A DNA stretch of 64,000 nt, taken from assembly GCF_000328475.2 (NCBI RefSeq), contig NC_026479.1, positions 310,001 through 374,000 on the forward strand, given 5' to 3'. The DNA comes from Mycosarcoma maydis. Lineage: Eukaryota; Basidiomycota; Ustilaginomycetes; Ustilaginales. Position numbers and translations under genes: made by a program. Positions within the stretch are counted from its first letter, which is position 1. Each line of letters opens with the position of its first letter. Of the stretch, positions 50,201 to 59,668 are shown piece after piece. The notes under the pieces were generated by a model. That model searched no databases and was not told where the DNA came from. It saw only the letters and a program-made list of their open reading frames with translations.

Positions 50201-53200
50201 ACGAATCAGATCGTCCATGTCGCCCGTAATATAGACGCGATGCTGACGATCTGTGCGCAAACGTAGCATCCATTCGAGAATCGCGAGGCGAGTCGAGGTG
50301 CAAGCAGAACCGCCAGACGTCGAAGAACTTGTGCTCCTGACCTTGAGGAGGTCGAGAAGGTCACGGAAGATGGCGATGCATCCAGCGCGAGTCTTTCTCT
50401 CCCACCGCTGGCGAATGGACAGGTCAATGTCTCGATCGACCGAGTTGGCAATCCAAGGTGTGCTGAATGCCATACGATTGAAGATGGCGATCAAGTCCAA
50501 AGCAGCATTGCGTGCTTTCGTTTCAGTGAGAGAACTGCAACGTGAAGTATGTGAAGTCGAATGTGCTTGATCGTCCTTGGTCTCGTTGATAGCTGTATCG
50601 AATGCAACCGCTTTGTTCGCAGGAGCAGAGCGCGCAAGCCTGCACAGCAACTTTCGAACTTCAATGAAGACTTCTTCGAAGTCAGTGTCTGCCTGGTTGT
50701 GATCGGAGCTCTGCACGGCCTCGGCGCCCGGATCGATGGGGCCGGGAATATGAGAACCACTGAGTACAGCCGCGTGGACGAGCACTGAGCGCAAGAGCGA
50801 CTCTGTTCGAGGGTCTGTTTCGGAGGAGAGCGTCGAGTTGGCCAGAGGCAAGACGACATCAGTCATGAACAGATCGCGCTCCGCCGTCAGATCCTGCACG
50901 GCATTGTAAACATGGTCAAACAGGAGCGAGACCAGATCGTATCGAGCCCTCTGATCGGATGTGCCAGCCTGAGAGTCATCACGGTAAAAGAAGGCTTGAA
51001 GCAGAGCTCGGATGTTGGACAGCCAGTCGGGATTGCTTGGCAGGCAGAGATGTTGGGTCCAGTAGTACTGCACTAGCTTGGAGACGGTTGCATCGGGTAG
51101 AATGGGCGACAGCGTAAGCAGGAACGAGGCCAGTTTGGGTGTCCAAGGAGGTGAGGATGCCGATGCTACTTGGTCGGCATCGGTTGCACGCTTTTGATCC
51201 AGGTCCTTCGACTCAGCAGAGACTTTTGGTGGGTGAGAGATGCTCAGCTTGTCCAGCACCTTGAACATGGCAAGCACCGGCGGTGTATGAGTGACATGGT
51301 TCGAGTTTGCCGATGAGGCTGGCCCAGAGGTAGTACCGGTGCCTGCCGAGGTGGAGCTGAAGGAGATGTTTGTGAGCTTAAGACCTTCTAAATGCCTCTT
51401 TGCCTCGATGGTGAGATCGAGAAGCGCATCCCAGTCGGAACGAGCAAAGGGCTTTTCAGCATGAATTTTGTCGGTTTGTGAGTGCACTGATGGCAGACGG
51501 TCCAAAATGGCTTGCTTTTCCGGGACAGGGCGCTTGGCCGCAGCTGGCTGAGACTCTGTAGCGACGGGAGCGGAAGGAAGCAGATCTGAGATGAGATTCA
51601 GGACCTCGAGATCGAGCACATCGCACTGCCGCTTCAGGGCAGCTCGCAAGGCTGGCATAACAAGTGCGAGCGAAAGGGTTGGTGCGAGAGCATCTTCTTT
51701 TTGCACCTTGCCCGAAGCGGCAGATGTCGCACCTTGATGTTTTGGCTGCTCCTGTTCTGCTACGTGAGTCAAAGCGAGATGGAAGAAGCCGACAGCGCCG
51801 ACCAAGACGGCGGGGTCCTCGAGACGCACAGACCTGTCAGAGTCAGAGGATCCCATGAGGATCATGCGCGCCGATCGAATAGCTGCATTCGCGCAGTGAC
51901 TTCGCAGAACGTTTGAAAGGACGGGCAGCACCTCCTGGCGCCAGTCGGCCTCGTCGTTGTCTGTCTTGGCCATGACGAAGCCAGGAGAACGAGGATCAAT
52001 TTGCAAGTAACCAAGAAGTCGACAGAGCATCTTGACAACCACGTCGATGCAGGCGGGAGGGAGATGGCCATACCGGAGTGTTGCATCGAGCAGCTTGAGG
52101 CAGCTGCGAACCTCGTCCAGGTGAAGTTCAGGCCCGACCCAGTAGTTTGAAGCCGAAGAGTCTGCGCCTGCTCGGGTTGAGACTGTCGTTACGGCCGCAT
52201 CGCGGCTTGGCACGAGCGTTGCCAGCGTCATCGGAGCGGCATGGGTCGACTTCGCGGAAGAGGGCTTTGCAGAGGCGTGCAGCTGAGATGTGACTGCATC
52301 GATGGAAACGGGTTTGTTGGAGGAGCACGGGGTGGCAGACGGGGAAGTCTCGTTGCTGCCTGGCGTCGAGCTAATGGTTTCCAAGCCATAGTACGAGTAT
52401 CCATCCATCAATGGCCTCGGATCACGAGAGCGGGAGCGACGGGATGACGGTGTTGGTATGGCCAAGCTACGCTGTGGTCCGAGCAAGGGTGTGCTCTTGA
52501 GCTGTGGTGAACCAATGACCGAGCTGGGAAGGGTGAGCGCATTGGCGGTCGACTCGCCAATGACAAGCTCTGCGGCACTTCGAATTACCATCTCGGCGTG
52601 TGAGAGCGGGATTCTTGCGAAGCTGTATTTGAGAATACTCGTGAGGAGATGGAGACACGCCTGGACGTCTCTCTCGACGGTCGAGAGTTGGGATATTGCC
52701 CGAGTTTGAGAGATGGCCATCTCATCTAGGTTGTGCTTGGCTGCATCACGCCCGACTCTGCCGGTCTGGTCAACAAAGGGGTGAAGCTGTGCACGAATGC
52801 GCTGCGTCTCTGTCCAGGCCAGATCGAGCCAGCGGGTGAGCGTCAGGATGAGGCCGGGGAAGCCGACAACCTCTCGACCGTCTTTGGTAAGAACCTGGAG
52901 TGCCCCAAGCTGAGCGGATAGTCCTGCAAGAACGACGTGTACATTGTCGTCTGTCTCTTCGTCGTCGATCTCGCTAGCAGAGACGCTGAGCACGAGGCGG
53001 TAGAACAATGCGCGATCGATGGATGCAAGAGGCTGGTCGCTGTCTGGAATCTTGGACGAGAGAGAACCGGGTGCTCCATTGCGCAGCTCTGTAAGGGCGG
53101 GAGAGGCGTTTGCTGCGCGCTTGTCGGCGAGCTTGACGGACAGGGTGAGAAGGTTGCAGATTTCGATGCGAAGCTTTTGAGGTTGCTCGGCGGTAAGCAA

Positions 53201-53725
53201 TAGAGTACACAGACGAAAGACGTCGGCGAGGGGCACATCATCGGCAAAGATTGGCTTTGGACCGCTCTGACGTTCGACTGCAGCTGCTAGAGCCCGGATC
53301 TTGGGTATACGCTGTCGAACTGCCTCGTCTCGCTCCTTTGAGGTTGCTGGAAGAGGGCTTCGTAGGTGTTCGAAGAGTGCATCGTAAGCGCCGCCTTGGG
53401 GGGGCTCGATGACGGTGAGATCGCAGGGAGATATGGGCTCAAGTGAAGCAGAAATGGCAGGTTCAAAGGGACTCCGAGAGCCTGAAAGTGCAGTGGTGAT
53501 GGGTGCCAGGGGTGTGCTGGGCAGGATACCGTTGCCAGAGGTGATCGAGCCTGCTGAAGAAGCCGATCGCCCACCGCCTCGGATGGTGCGGAGAATGTTG
53601 TTGAAGCTGCTGCTGGCTTTGGACGCGGACACAGATGCAGAAGACGAGGTGGAAGAAGAGGCAGCTGCAGTAGAGGGCATTGACTGTGGCGCTGCCAAAG
53701 GCGAGCGCAATCGGTTCGGATCCAT
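47243..53725 (-). CDS. TSC2: Tuberin (TSC2), Rheb GTPase-activating protein
   Basis: The 2160-residue single-exon product is the fungal tuberin. The C-terminal Rap/Rheb GAP domain spans about 1898-2120: VDFHKIGVLYVGPGQEEEVDIL, RFLQGLGYLVTL, then GNDFVHIVFNESG whose Asn (about 1999) is the catalytic asparagine thumb, KFGTIAGQFNYVNVCISP and ALHSNVASQIY with a closing WVSRLAHIRRARHHHL helix. The long N-terminal part is helical, HEAT-like (LRSVLVHAAVLSGSH, EFLAVAIDILRSEQDWEVVSYLL) with Ser-rich linkers. In known systems TSC2 with TSC1 turns off Rheb and so restrains TOR signalling; no TSC1 gene lies in this window. Start at ATG 53725. Confidence 0.95.
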   Translation of the reverse strand: MDPNRLRSPLAAPQSMPSTAAASSSTSSSASVSASKASSSFNNILRTIRGGGRSASSAGSITSGNGILPSTPLAPITTALSGSRSPFEPAISASLEPISPCDLTVIEPPQGGAYDALFEHLRSPLPATSKERDEAVRQRIPKIRALAAAVERQSGPKPIFADDVPLADVFRLCTLLLTAEQPQKLRIEICNLLTLSVKLADKRAANASPALTELRNGAPGSLSSKIPDSDQPLASIDRALFYRLVLSVSASEIDDEETDDNVHVVLAGLSAQLGALQVLTKDGREVVGFPGLILTLTRWLDLAWTETQRIRAQLHPFVDQTGRVGRDAAKHNLDEMAISQTRAISQLSTVERDVQACLHLLTSILKYSFARIPLSHAEMVIRSAAELVIGESTANALTLPSSVIGSPQLKSTPLLGPQRSLAIPTPSSRRSRSRDPRPLMDGYSYYGLETISSTPGSNETSPSATPCSSNKPVSIDAVTSQLHASAKPSSAKSTHAAPMTLATLVPSRDAAVTTVSTRAGADSSASNYWVGPELHLDEVRSCLKLLDATLRYGHLPPACIDVVVKMLCRLLGYLQIDPRSPGFVMAKTDNDEADWRQEVLPVLSNVLRSHCANAAIRSARMILMGSSDSDRSVRLEDPAVLVGAVGFFHLALTHVAEQEQPKHQGATSAASGKVQKEDALAPTLSLALVMPALRAALKRQCDVLDLEVLNLISDLLPSAPVATESQPAAAKRPVPEKQAILDRLPSVHSQTDKIHAEKPFARSDWDALLDLTIEAKRHLEGLKLTNISFSSTSAGTGTTSGPASSANSNHVTHTPPVLAMFKVLDKLSISHPPKVSAESKDLDQKRATDADQVASASSPPWTPKLASFLLTLSPILPDATVSKLVQYYWTQHLCLPSNPDWLSNIRALLQAFFYRDDSQAGTSDQRARYDLVSLLFDHVYNAVQDLTAERDLFMTDVVLPLANSTLSSETDPRTESLLRSVLVHAAVLSGSHIPGPIDPGAEAVQSSDHNQADTDFEEVFIEVRKLLCRLARSAPANKAVAFDTAINETKDDQAHSTSHTSRCSSLTETKARNAALDLIAIFNRMAFSTPWIANSVDRDIDLSIRQRWERKTRAGCIAIFRDLLDLLKVRSTSSSTSGGSACTSTRLAILEWMLRLRTDRQHRVYITGDMDDLIRASAMILMKGPAEAVDGVDLVRQPSAASHAMDGRSRAVSKAPPVAIRNEREGREAHRNLDATARSKSRLRELSRERGRSERSTDSNKRQPGERDRSTSQSRAPRPAAYEHLWRLPQTVSFEMPNISLRSDIIYTYIHARNDMECCAGNTHLHSDKDNKPAPIPVSEFLAVAIDILRSEQDWEVVSYLLCLLPHQLSNKHLFCGPKAQLQVLHLRKEICQGILDDALLPKVILPDDLKKTDVTAVVYETLVTLISYRTLFSRAEQDEMVDAFIRGLKKSHTTARSCIKALSIACYEMQKSFTRFFSHMLLTLTAVRSHMTMSVHILELIATGAQHPACYANFTETDYKRVFSIVLQYIEYHQSPEAATRDDYRASPATFSLSQYVMLMAFYNISLWFVILKIGDRPKYLPYISRGLLKANEAMESLSDQTQVCFDFLARFTHSNADSKPRKSFVNQLIMGSNSAGPSRGKDAARHSKTWLMGNGLLTVSTAKKAGWVEIVIRRPSGTATMLCKLENVPVGILPDENGEKDQLPAMLMMNRDPEVMASPTLEAPKDDLIELAESEEAKGADDKKEGSSIRRRVEERLEISERLRARRPLGPAHFGLAPRPRSSSFSIESFGSSQPPRGALSDELASSSLAMRQVMRDILGTTDKWSTNNESNSAGSVASTAVKAKSTAKEPEVDPSFFALQLSTYPDMLHDTAPILLPDEPATERLIKAVDFTPVVDFHKIGVLYVGPGQEEEVDILSNRHGSRAYTRFLQGLGYLVTLKDQEDVYTGGLDRNNDEHGKHAYVWTDEICQIVYHTATLMPNDERDPIRRSKKALIGNDFVHIVFNESGRDYKFGTIAGQFNYVNVCISPMTRGGVNLGSANPDDAVFYQVTLQRRSGMPEFSPVGDGQLLSAEALPTFVRILALHSNVASQIYLDTGEAMQPYSSNWVSRLAHIRRARHHHLAKLSNADPQHPAAVKHQLAMSANSPMADLYDFTKSF

Positions 53726-55158
53726 GGTTGCAACCGCGTCAGTGTTGAGCTAAATCGTGGTAGTGTTGAGCAAGGGTGTTGGACTGGGCTTCTGGAAGCA
53801 AGGCCGATGGGTCAGAGCATGACGATGACAGGCGTTTGTGGTGTCGTCCTTGTCAGTCCTTGTTGAGTGATGGTGTGAAAACACCAATCACGAATGTCGA
53901 GTGAGGATGTTTGCGTGGCTGATGGGGATGGTAGTTGTGAGTGTGTTGCTAGTTTGTATGCTAGCTTGCTAGTTTTTGTGAATGAGCCAGGTTAAAGCTT
54001 GATGGCAAGCCACTTGCACATGAACATCTCCAAATCCCACGTGCAGCAAGTCGTAAGTTGGTTCTGATCGGTGTCACTGGCGTGCAGAGTGGCTTGTTGC
54101 AGGCGGGCGGGCGGTCAAAGTCACCAAGTTGGTAGCTGATGCCGGGGATGACTCGTGACTGATGTTGCGCAATCTTGACGTGATTCACAGCAAAAATAAT
54201 CGTGAATCAGTGAATAATGTAGCAGCCAAGATCGGATGTGACGGGCGATACACGGTAGATTCCATGCATGCTCGCTCTCCCTTACCACGCATGACGAGTT
54301 GTCACAGTCACGAGTCGTGAGTGTGCACGGTGAATTTTTCAATCTGTGAATGTTCATGTTTCGCGCGCCGTCCACTACTCACACCTCTGCCGTTGAGTCA
54401 TTGGTGATTCACGATTCGGGATTGAGTGGACTCAGAGTCAACCTCTCAAGGATCGGCCACTAATTTACGATTATTTGTGAATGTGACTCGTGACGCACGC
54501 TCACATCTGTCACACTTTGGGAAGGAAGGGGATCAATCGGGCATCGGGCAGGTTGCGACACCGATGAGCATTTTTGATCGCATGCGCCTGCCCATTCGTG
54601 ATTTAACTGATTCGTGTTGGCTCTCGTACGTTTGAAATCAAAGGCGCATTCTTATTTCTGATTTCGGGTTGCGAGCGCAGGGTGCAGTCACGGAGCTACA
54701 AGTTTTACAGAGCAACATTCACGATTACAAATCGACGCTCCGTCGCTCTTGAATCGGAATTCATGAATGCAATCACAATTTCAGCTTGCACAGTCACAAG
54801 AGTCGTGAGTCTGTGAGTCGCCCAAGGAAAGAGACGGGTCGGATTTCGTATTTGGTATTTGGTTGGCCGGAAAGGAGAAGACTGTGTATGGTGTGCCACT
54901 TGGAGCAATCAGTTGTGAGTTTCTGTGACTCACTCGTGACTGTGAGTCGGGAGTGAGCCAGGACCATTCGTGATTTCCAACTTCTTCTCAGCCAAAGGTA
55001 CAGTCACGAGTAGCTGTTGCCGTCGCTGTCAGCGTCGTCGAATCAACAATCACGAATTGTGCTTCATCACCGTTTCTGAACTCTCAGAGCATCATCACCT
55101 TGATCATCATTCATCGCTTCGCTTGATCGACACACACCTACGCATATTCGCATTCACC
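53726..55158. other. Divergent region between TSC2 and QCR6
   Basis: This 1.43 kb spacer is the richest in dispersed motifs, with copies at 53885, 54150, 54200, 54308-54320, 54405, 54485, 54594, 54715, 54795, 54920-54980, 55002 and 55047. No gene is supported. Confidence 0.6.
54150..55060. repeat. Dense field of TCACGA/TCGTGA motifs
   Basis: More than a dozen half-sites on both strands fall within 900 bases, including the inverted pair TCACGAGTCGTGA at 54308-54320 and a stack of GTGACTCACTCGTGACTG at about 54927-54945. Confidence 0.7.
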
Positions 55159-56345
55159 ATGCCGTCGTCATCCGTCACACTATCGCTCCCTGCCTCGAGC
55201 GACGAGTCCGTCTTCAGCTCGGTTTCGAGCTTCTTCTCGTCGCTCTTGCCTGTCGCTCACGCCGAAGAGGTAAGTTGACGATCCTTTCCTTCGCACCGCC
55301 CCGACCAAAGCAGCTACCAGGGCCCACCATACATAGCCTGCATTCACTTTGCGAATGCGCTCGCCCGGCTACACGCTCGTCGAACGCGCCATCAGCAGCT
55401 GGCCATATTGTTGCCATAACGCTCAACCAATTTTGTTTGGCTACAATAGTATCAACTTCTGCATTGCAGAAAACGCCGCCTTTCGCGAGCTCTGCAGGCA
55501 TCTACACAAACTTGCGGTCCCAGCTTGGCTTCATTGGACGAGTGCTTTGGCTCTTTACATTTGCCAGCCCTCGCTCTTTGTGACTCTTGTCCATTGTCCG
55601 TTTGCATGCTAAGACACGCCACCTGATGAGGCTCCTCCAACAAACTGCATCAGCATTGCTCTGTTCAGCTCTCACGCAATCATGTCAGCCTGGAACGCGT
55701 CACTGACCCATTCACCTCCACCACCTGTGTCTCTCTCTGCATGCTCCACGATCGACTATCTCTACCACAGGAATCTTCTGATGACGAGTCCGATGAGAAG
55801 GAGTCCGAAGCAGAGGACGATGAGGAGGAAGAAGAGGACGAGGATGAGGACGAGCCCGAAGACGTAAGTTGAAACTTGTTCACGCACCGCAGCCCACTTG
55901 CAGCTCGATCGACTTACGATGCCTGTCTATTTCTCACACCTGTCATCGCTAACGTGATGGTCTCGATACTTCGCAGCCTGCGCCTGCCATCTATGAGGGT
56001 AAGTACATAGCGGCTCATGCATGCATTCTGGTGAACGCCATACTCATTCTTCCGGCTTTGTGACCATTCACCGAATTTACGACCCAACAGAGTGCGAGAA
56101 GTCCAAAAGCTGTGCTCCTCTCAAGCACCACTTTGACGAGTGCTCCAAGCGTGTCGAGGAGGGCAAGGGTTTCGAGGGCGAAAACTGCATCGAGGAGTTC
56201 TGTAAGTGTTTGCTCAATCCGCGGTTTGCTGTCTATCTCCTGCAGCTGATGCTGACCACTCTTGATCTGGTTTCTCATGACAGTCCACCTTGCTCACTGC
56301 GCACAAGAGTGCACCGCACCCAAGCTTTTCGCCAAGCTCGTCTAA
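55159..56345 (+). CDS. QCR6: Ubiquinol-cytochrome c reductase hinge protein Qcr6
   Basis: This small acidic subunit of mitochondrial complex III aids the cytochrome c1-cytochrome c contact. I assembled five exons by GT-AG sites with matching phase: 55159-55269, 55771-55863, 55977-55998, 56091-56201 and 56284-56345; introns are 501, 113, 92 and 82 bases, all with GTAAGT donors. The joined frame has 132 residues. It starts MPSSSVTLSLPASS, has a Ser-rich leader and LPVAHAEE, then a Glu/Asp run (exon 2), then the hinge domain: CEKSKSCAPLKHHFDECSKR, GENCIEEFFHLAHCAQECTAPKLF with the paired cysteines that form its disulfides. Intron 1 is long for this genome. The gene is hidden from simple frame searches because no exon exceeds 37 codons. 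Confidence 0.92.
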
Positions 56346-56962
56346 GCTCGCATCCTGTCCTTTCTCGTGGTTCTTGCGCTGCGCACTTTGACGCACTTTG
56401 GCAATATCGGATAATACGGTGCAAGGCGTGCGGTTTGCTTCCTCTGGTGGATCGGAAGAACGACGAGGCGCGCTAGATGTGTTGTGTGAAGCGGGTTCGT
56501 TTTGTTCACCACCTCTTGTTTCTAGAAGAACAATCTGGTCGCAATCGCACGCTTTCCTTTTCCCGTCCATCTTTCGATTACCTTGACGGCTTGTCTGTGC
56601 CTGATGTGTTGCTGGTCCCTGACAACATCATACCTTGGCTCGTCACAACCAAGATCGACATTCTCGAATCTCGGCACGATTCTCTCTCGTCTGATCTCGT
56701 CGCTAACAAATTCTCAAACGTGCTGCAGGCAGAGGCAAACAACATATTCTCAGCGCTTCACTTGCCCTGAAATCTACATGACAATCTCGAGCTGCGCGCT
56801 CAGTTTCAGTGTTTGACAATGCAGCAGATGTCAGAGACAAAGGAAATGATACATTGCATAGCGAAAAGAGAGCTTCAGAAAAGTGAAGCACAAAACCGAG
56901 CGTCATCCACGTGAGAATGGGCACAAAGTCAATGTCATGAGCGTTATTCGTTCTTCTGGTGT
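56346..56962. other. Convergent region between QCR6 and LCB2
   Basis: This 617-base spacer holds both 3' flanks. I see no gene and no dispersed motif copies. Confidence 0.55.
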
Positions 56963-59233
56963 CTAGTTGATCGCGTCTTCGCCGTTCCAGTGAACCAAAT
57001 CCAGACAGCGATCAATCACCTTGTCGACCGGCCACCTTCCACCTGGGCCACCGGAACCGTACTTGAGATGCAGCAGCGTGCCCACCTCGTCGCACGCACG
57101 CAAAACATCATCGATATCCTTCTTGGTATGCGAAGCGCTGACGCAGAATCGCACACGCGACGAAATCAGTGGAGTGGCAGGATACGCCACCACGACCACC
57201 ACAATCGGTGGGCGAGCAGGACGGTCCATGTTGGTAGGCGAAGCTGGGTCTTCGATCGCCTTGAGCTGCTCGGAGGTCAGGTGCGACGTTTCAACAGCGA
57301 ATCGCTGCGAAGGTGGCAACACCGACGAACGGTCGAGCATCATTCGCGAAAACAGTGACATCTTGGCAGGATGGAAGATGAGCAGTGGCACAATCGGAGA
57401 GTCGCGATGTCCATACACGATAAAACCGAGCTTGCGAAGACCACTGCTGAGATAGCGAGCGTTGAAGGCAAGTCGACGCAATCGCTCACTACCTTCACTG
57501 CCGTCGAGAAGGTTGCGTGGCAGCTGAACCCAGCTTGGCAGAAGTGCCAGCTCTTCGGCATCTCGGCCCACACCCATGATCGAAGCCATCGATGCGATGA
57601 TCTGCGTCAACACCGGAGGCGAGAGCGTCTCGCCGTAAACGTTGGCGTGGTTGCACAACCGAATCCGATCGACTATGGCCTTGTCACCTGCAATGTATCC
57701 TCCTGCGGCACCAAACGATTTCGTAAAAGTTCCCATGAGGATCTCGACCTTGGCGGGATCCACGCCAAAGTAGTCGCACACACCACGCCCGTGGGGGCCG
57801 ATCGCACCGACCGAGTGAGCCTCGTCAACGTACAGGTGGAACTTGTACTTGTCCTTGAGACGCATTACTTCAGGCAGGTTGACCAAGGTACCCTCCATCG
57901 AGTAGAGGCCCTCGACAATAAGAAGGATTTTTTTCCAGGGCCGATGCGTGCGTGGCATCCCTTGACTGATACACTCGCGCAGCAGTGATTCGAGCTTCTT
58001 CATGTTGTTATGCTTGTACTGGCGGATGTGCGCGCCGCTGAGACGAGCTCCGAATCGAATCGAGCTGTGGTTGTATTCATCCGAGATAATCAAGGTTCCA
58101 GGGCCAGCGATAGCTGGGATAGTGGTGCTGTTGGTAGCAAAGCCCATGCTGATGACAACGGCGTCTTCCTTGCCAACAAACTTGGCCACCAGTTTCTCAG
58201 TCTGGATCTGCAGGTCCAGATGACCGCCACCGAGTCGGTTTCCGTAACTGCTGACACCGTATGTGCGCAGGCAGGTTTCAACTGCATCAGCGCAGCCGCC
58301 ATGTGACTGCGCGAATCCGAGGTAGTTGTAGGCACTGATGTTGAGCGCACGCGTCTTTTCGCCGTTCAGACGGAAAGTCTGGTAGTAGTCGAGCGCAACG
58401 CGGTCCAGGCAAACGACGGTTCGGCCACAGACACCAGTGACGGGGCGACTGAAGCAGTCATCCATACGAGCCTTGAGACGACGTGTGTAGAAGCTGTCGA
58501 AATCCGAATTGAGTGCGGCATATCCGTCGTGCTCGACAAGATGGTGATAGCTCTTGGGGAAGAGACGCTTTCCGGTAAAGTCGCGCATGTGGCCGATAAG
58601 GATAAGAATAATGTAGCTGATATAGGTCGTGAGCACGGTAAAGTAGCTTGGTTCTTCTTCGACAGGACTGGGAAGCGGATCTCCACGACGATGTTGTGAA
58701 GTGTAGCGGTAGTCAGGGTTAGCACAGTAACCAAACTCCGAGTGAATCAGAGTTGCTCCGTCTTGGCTGCTGTTGTAGCTCGTGGGGGGCTGCACACCAG
58801 CCGCGCCATATGCGAGACCGTTGATGGCGCCAAAGGAAGCGCCGCCTTTGCCCGAGTTGAAGCGGGCCTTGAGGCTACGTTGATGCGCATCCTGTACCGA
58901 CTCGAGACTCTCGACGGAAGCCGAAGTGGAGCCAGTTGTCAGGCTTGGTGCCGCAGATTCGACTTCGGGAGAGCTGTCAGGGCTCGATGGGAAGCCAGAC
59001 CAGTCGCGACGATGGCCTGCCTGCTCGACTGCTGCGGCTGACATGGTGATAGTTGAGGGAGCGGGAGGTGAGATAGCAACGATGGGAGCGCCCTTTTTTA
59101 TAAAAGAGGAAAGCGAAGGCGAAGTAGCAAGGGACGTCTTGGCGCCAGAGCTCAATCTTTTAGCAGAGCCGTCTGGGGTAGTGTGTGTTTCTGTGTAGAG
59201 GCCGTCGGTACTTGCTGTTGGGACAGGCGCCAT
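56963..59233 (-). CDS. LCB2: Serine palmitoyltransferase subunit 2 (Lcb2)
   Basis: The enzyme condenses serine with palmitoyl-CoA to 3-ketosphinganine, the first step of sphingolipid synthesis, at the endoplasmic reticulum. The 756-residue product has one membrane segment near 198-217 (YFTVLTTYISYIILILIGHM), then the alpha-oxoamine synthase fold: NYLGFAQSHGGC, YGVSSYGNRLGGGHLDLQ, the HLYVDEAHSVGAIGPHGRGV cofactor-contact motif, and GTFTKSFGAAGGY, whose Lys (about 504) is the expected pyridoxal phosphate-binding residue that marks Lcb2 apart from Lcb1. The Ser-rich N-terminal extension, about 190 residues before the membrane segment, is longer than in yeast. Start at ATG 59233; a later in-frame ATG (at about residue 64) is possible. 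Confidence 0.95.
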   Translation of the reverse strand: MAPVPTASTDGLYTETHTTPDGSAKRLSSGAKTSLATSPSLSSFIKKGAPIVAISPPAPSTITMSAAAVEQAGHRRDWSGFPSSPDSSPEVESAAPSLTTGSTSASVESLESVQDAHQRSLKARFNSGKGGASFGAINGLAYGAAGVQPPTSYNSSQDGATLIHSEFGYCANPDYRYTSQHRRGDPLPSPVEEEPSYFTVLTTYISYIILILIGHMRDFTGKRLFPKSYHHLVEHDGYAALNSDFDSFYTRRLKARMDDCFSRPVTGVCGRTVVCLDRVALDYYQTFRLNGEKTRALNISAYNYLGFAQSHGGCADAVETCLRTYGVSSYGNRLGGGHLDLQIQTEKLVAKFVGKEDAVVISMGFATNSTTIPAIAGPGTLIISDEYNHSSIRFGARLSGAHIRQYKHNNMKKLESLLRECISQGMPRTHRPWKKILLIVEGLYSMEGTLVNLPEVMRLKDKYKFHLYVDEAHSVGAIGPHGRGVCDYFGVDPAKVEILMGTFTKSFGAAGGYIAGDKAIVDRIRLCNHANVYGETLSPPVLTQIIASMASIMGVGRDAEELALLPSWVQLPRNLLDGSEGSERLRRLAFNARYLSSGLRKLGFIVYGHRDSPIVPLLIFHPAKMSLFSRMMLDRSSVLPPSQRFAVETSHLTSEQLKAIEDPASPTNMDRPARPPIVVVVVAYPATPLISSRVRFCVSASHTKKDIDDVLRACDEVGTLLHLKYGSGGPGGRWPVDKVIDRCLDLVHWNGEDAIN

Positions 59234-59635
59234 GGTATGTTGCCACGAAACTCGACTTCAGCTGGAGAGGCAGCACCGAGTGATGAGCATCGACAGTGGC
59301 GAGGCAGTGTACAGCAAGCTCGAGTGCTTGTCGACGGGATCGTTGTCACGGAAGCGAAAGCTTGCCAGAGGGGGGTCTTGAGCGCGGAATGAGGATCAAT
59401 GGAGCAACGAAAGCTGTATTGTGTACACGCAAAGCAACTGACGGGTTCGGCCTATGTCCGACTTGCGAGTCTCGAAACCTAGTAGAATCCGAGATGATCC
59501 CAAAGGCGATCGGTAACGACACAAAGTTGAAGGCGAATCGAGTGATGGAAGGTCGAGATGGTATGAGCTTGGCCCGTATTTCCAATGTATCTGAACGAAT
59601 CGCGTACAAAACACCCGACAATGTGAATATTATCG

Positions 59636-59668
<33 letters not shown>

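Noticed and set aside
49607..50266. 219-codon frame antisense to TSC2
   Set aside because: Falls inside the continuous 2160-codon tuberin frame and has no features of its own.
55626..55705. C/D box snoRNA-like segment in QCR6 intron 1 (CTGATGA and CTGA 75 bases apart)
   Set aside because: The C box has a mismatch at its first base, no terminal stem forms, and D'/C' boxes are not clear.
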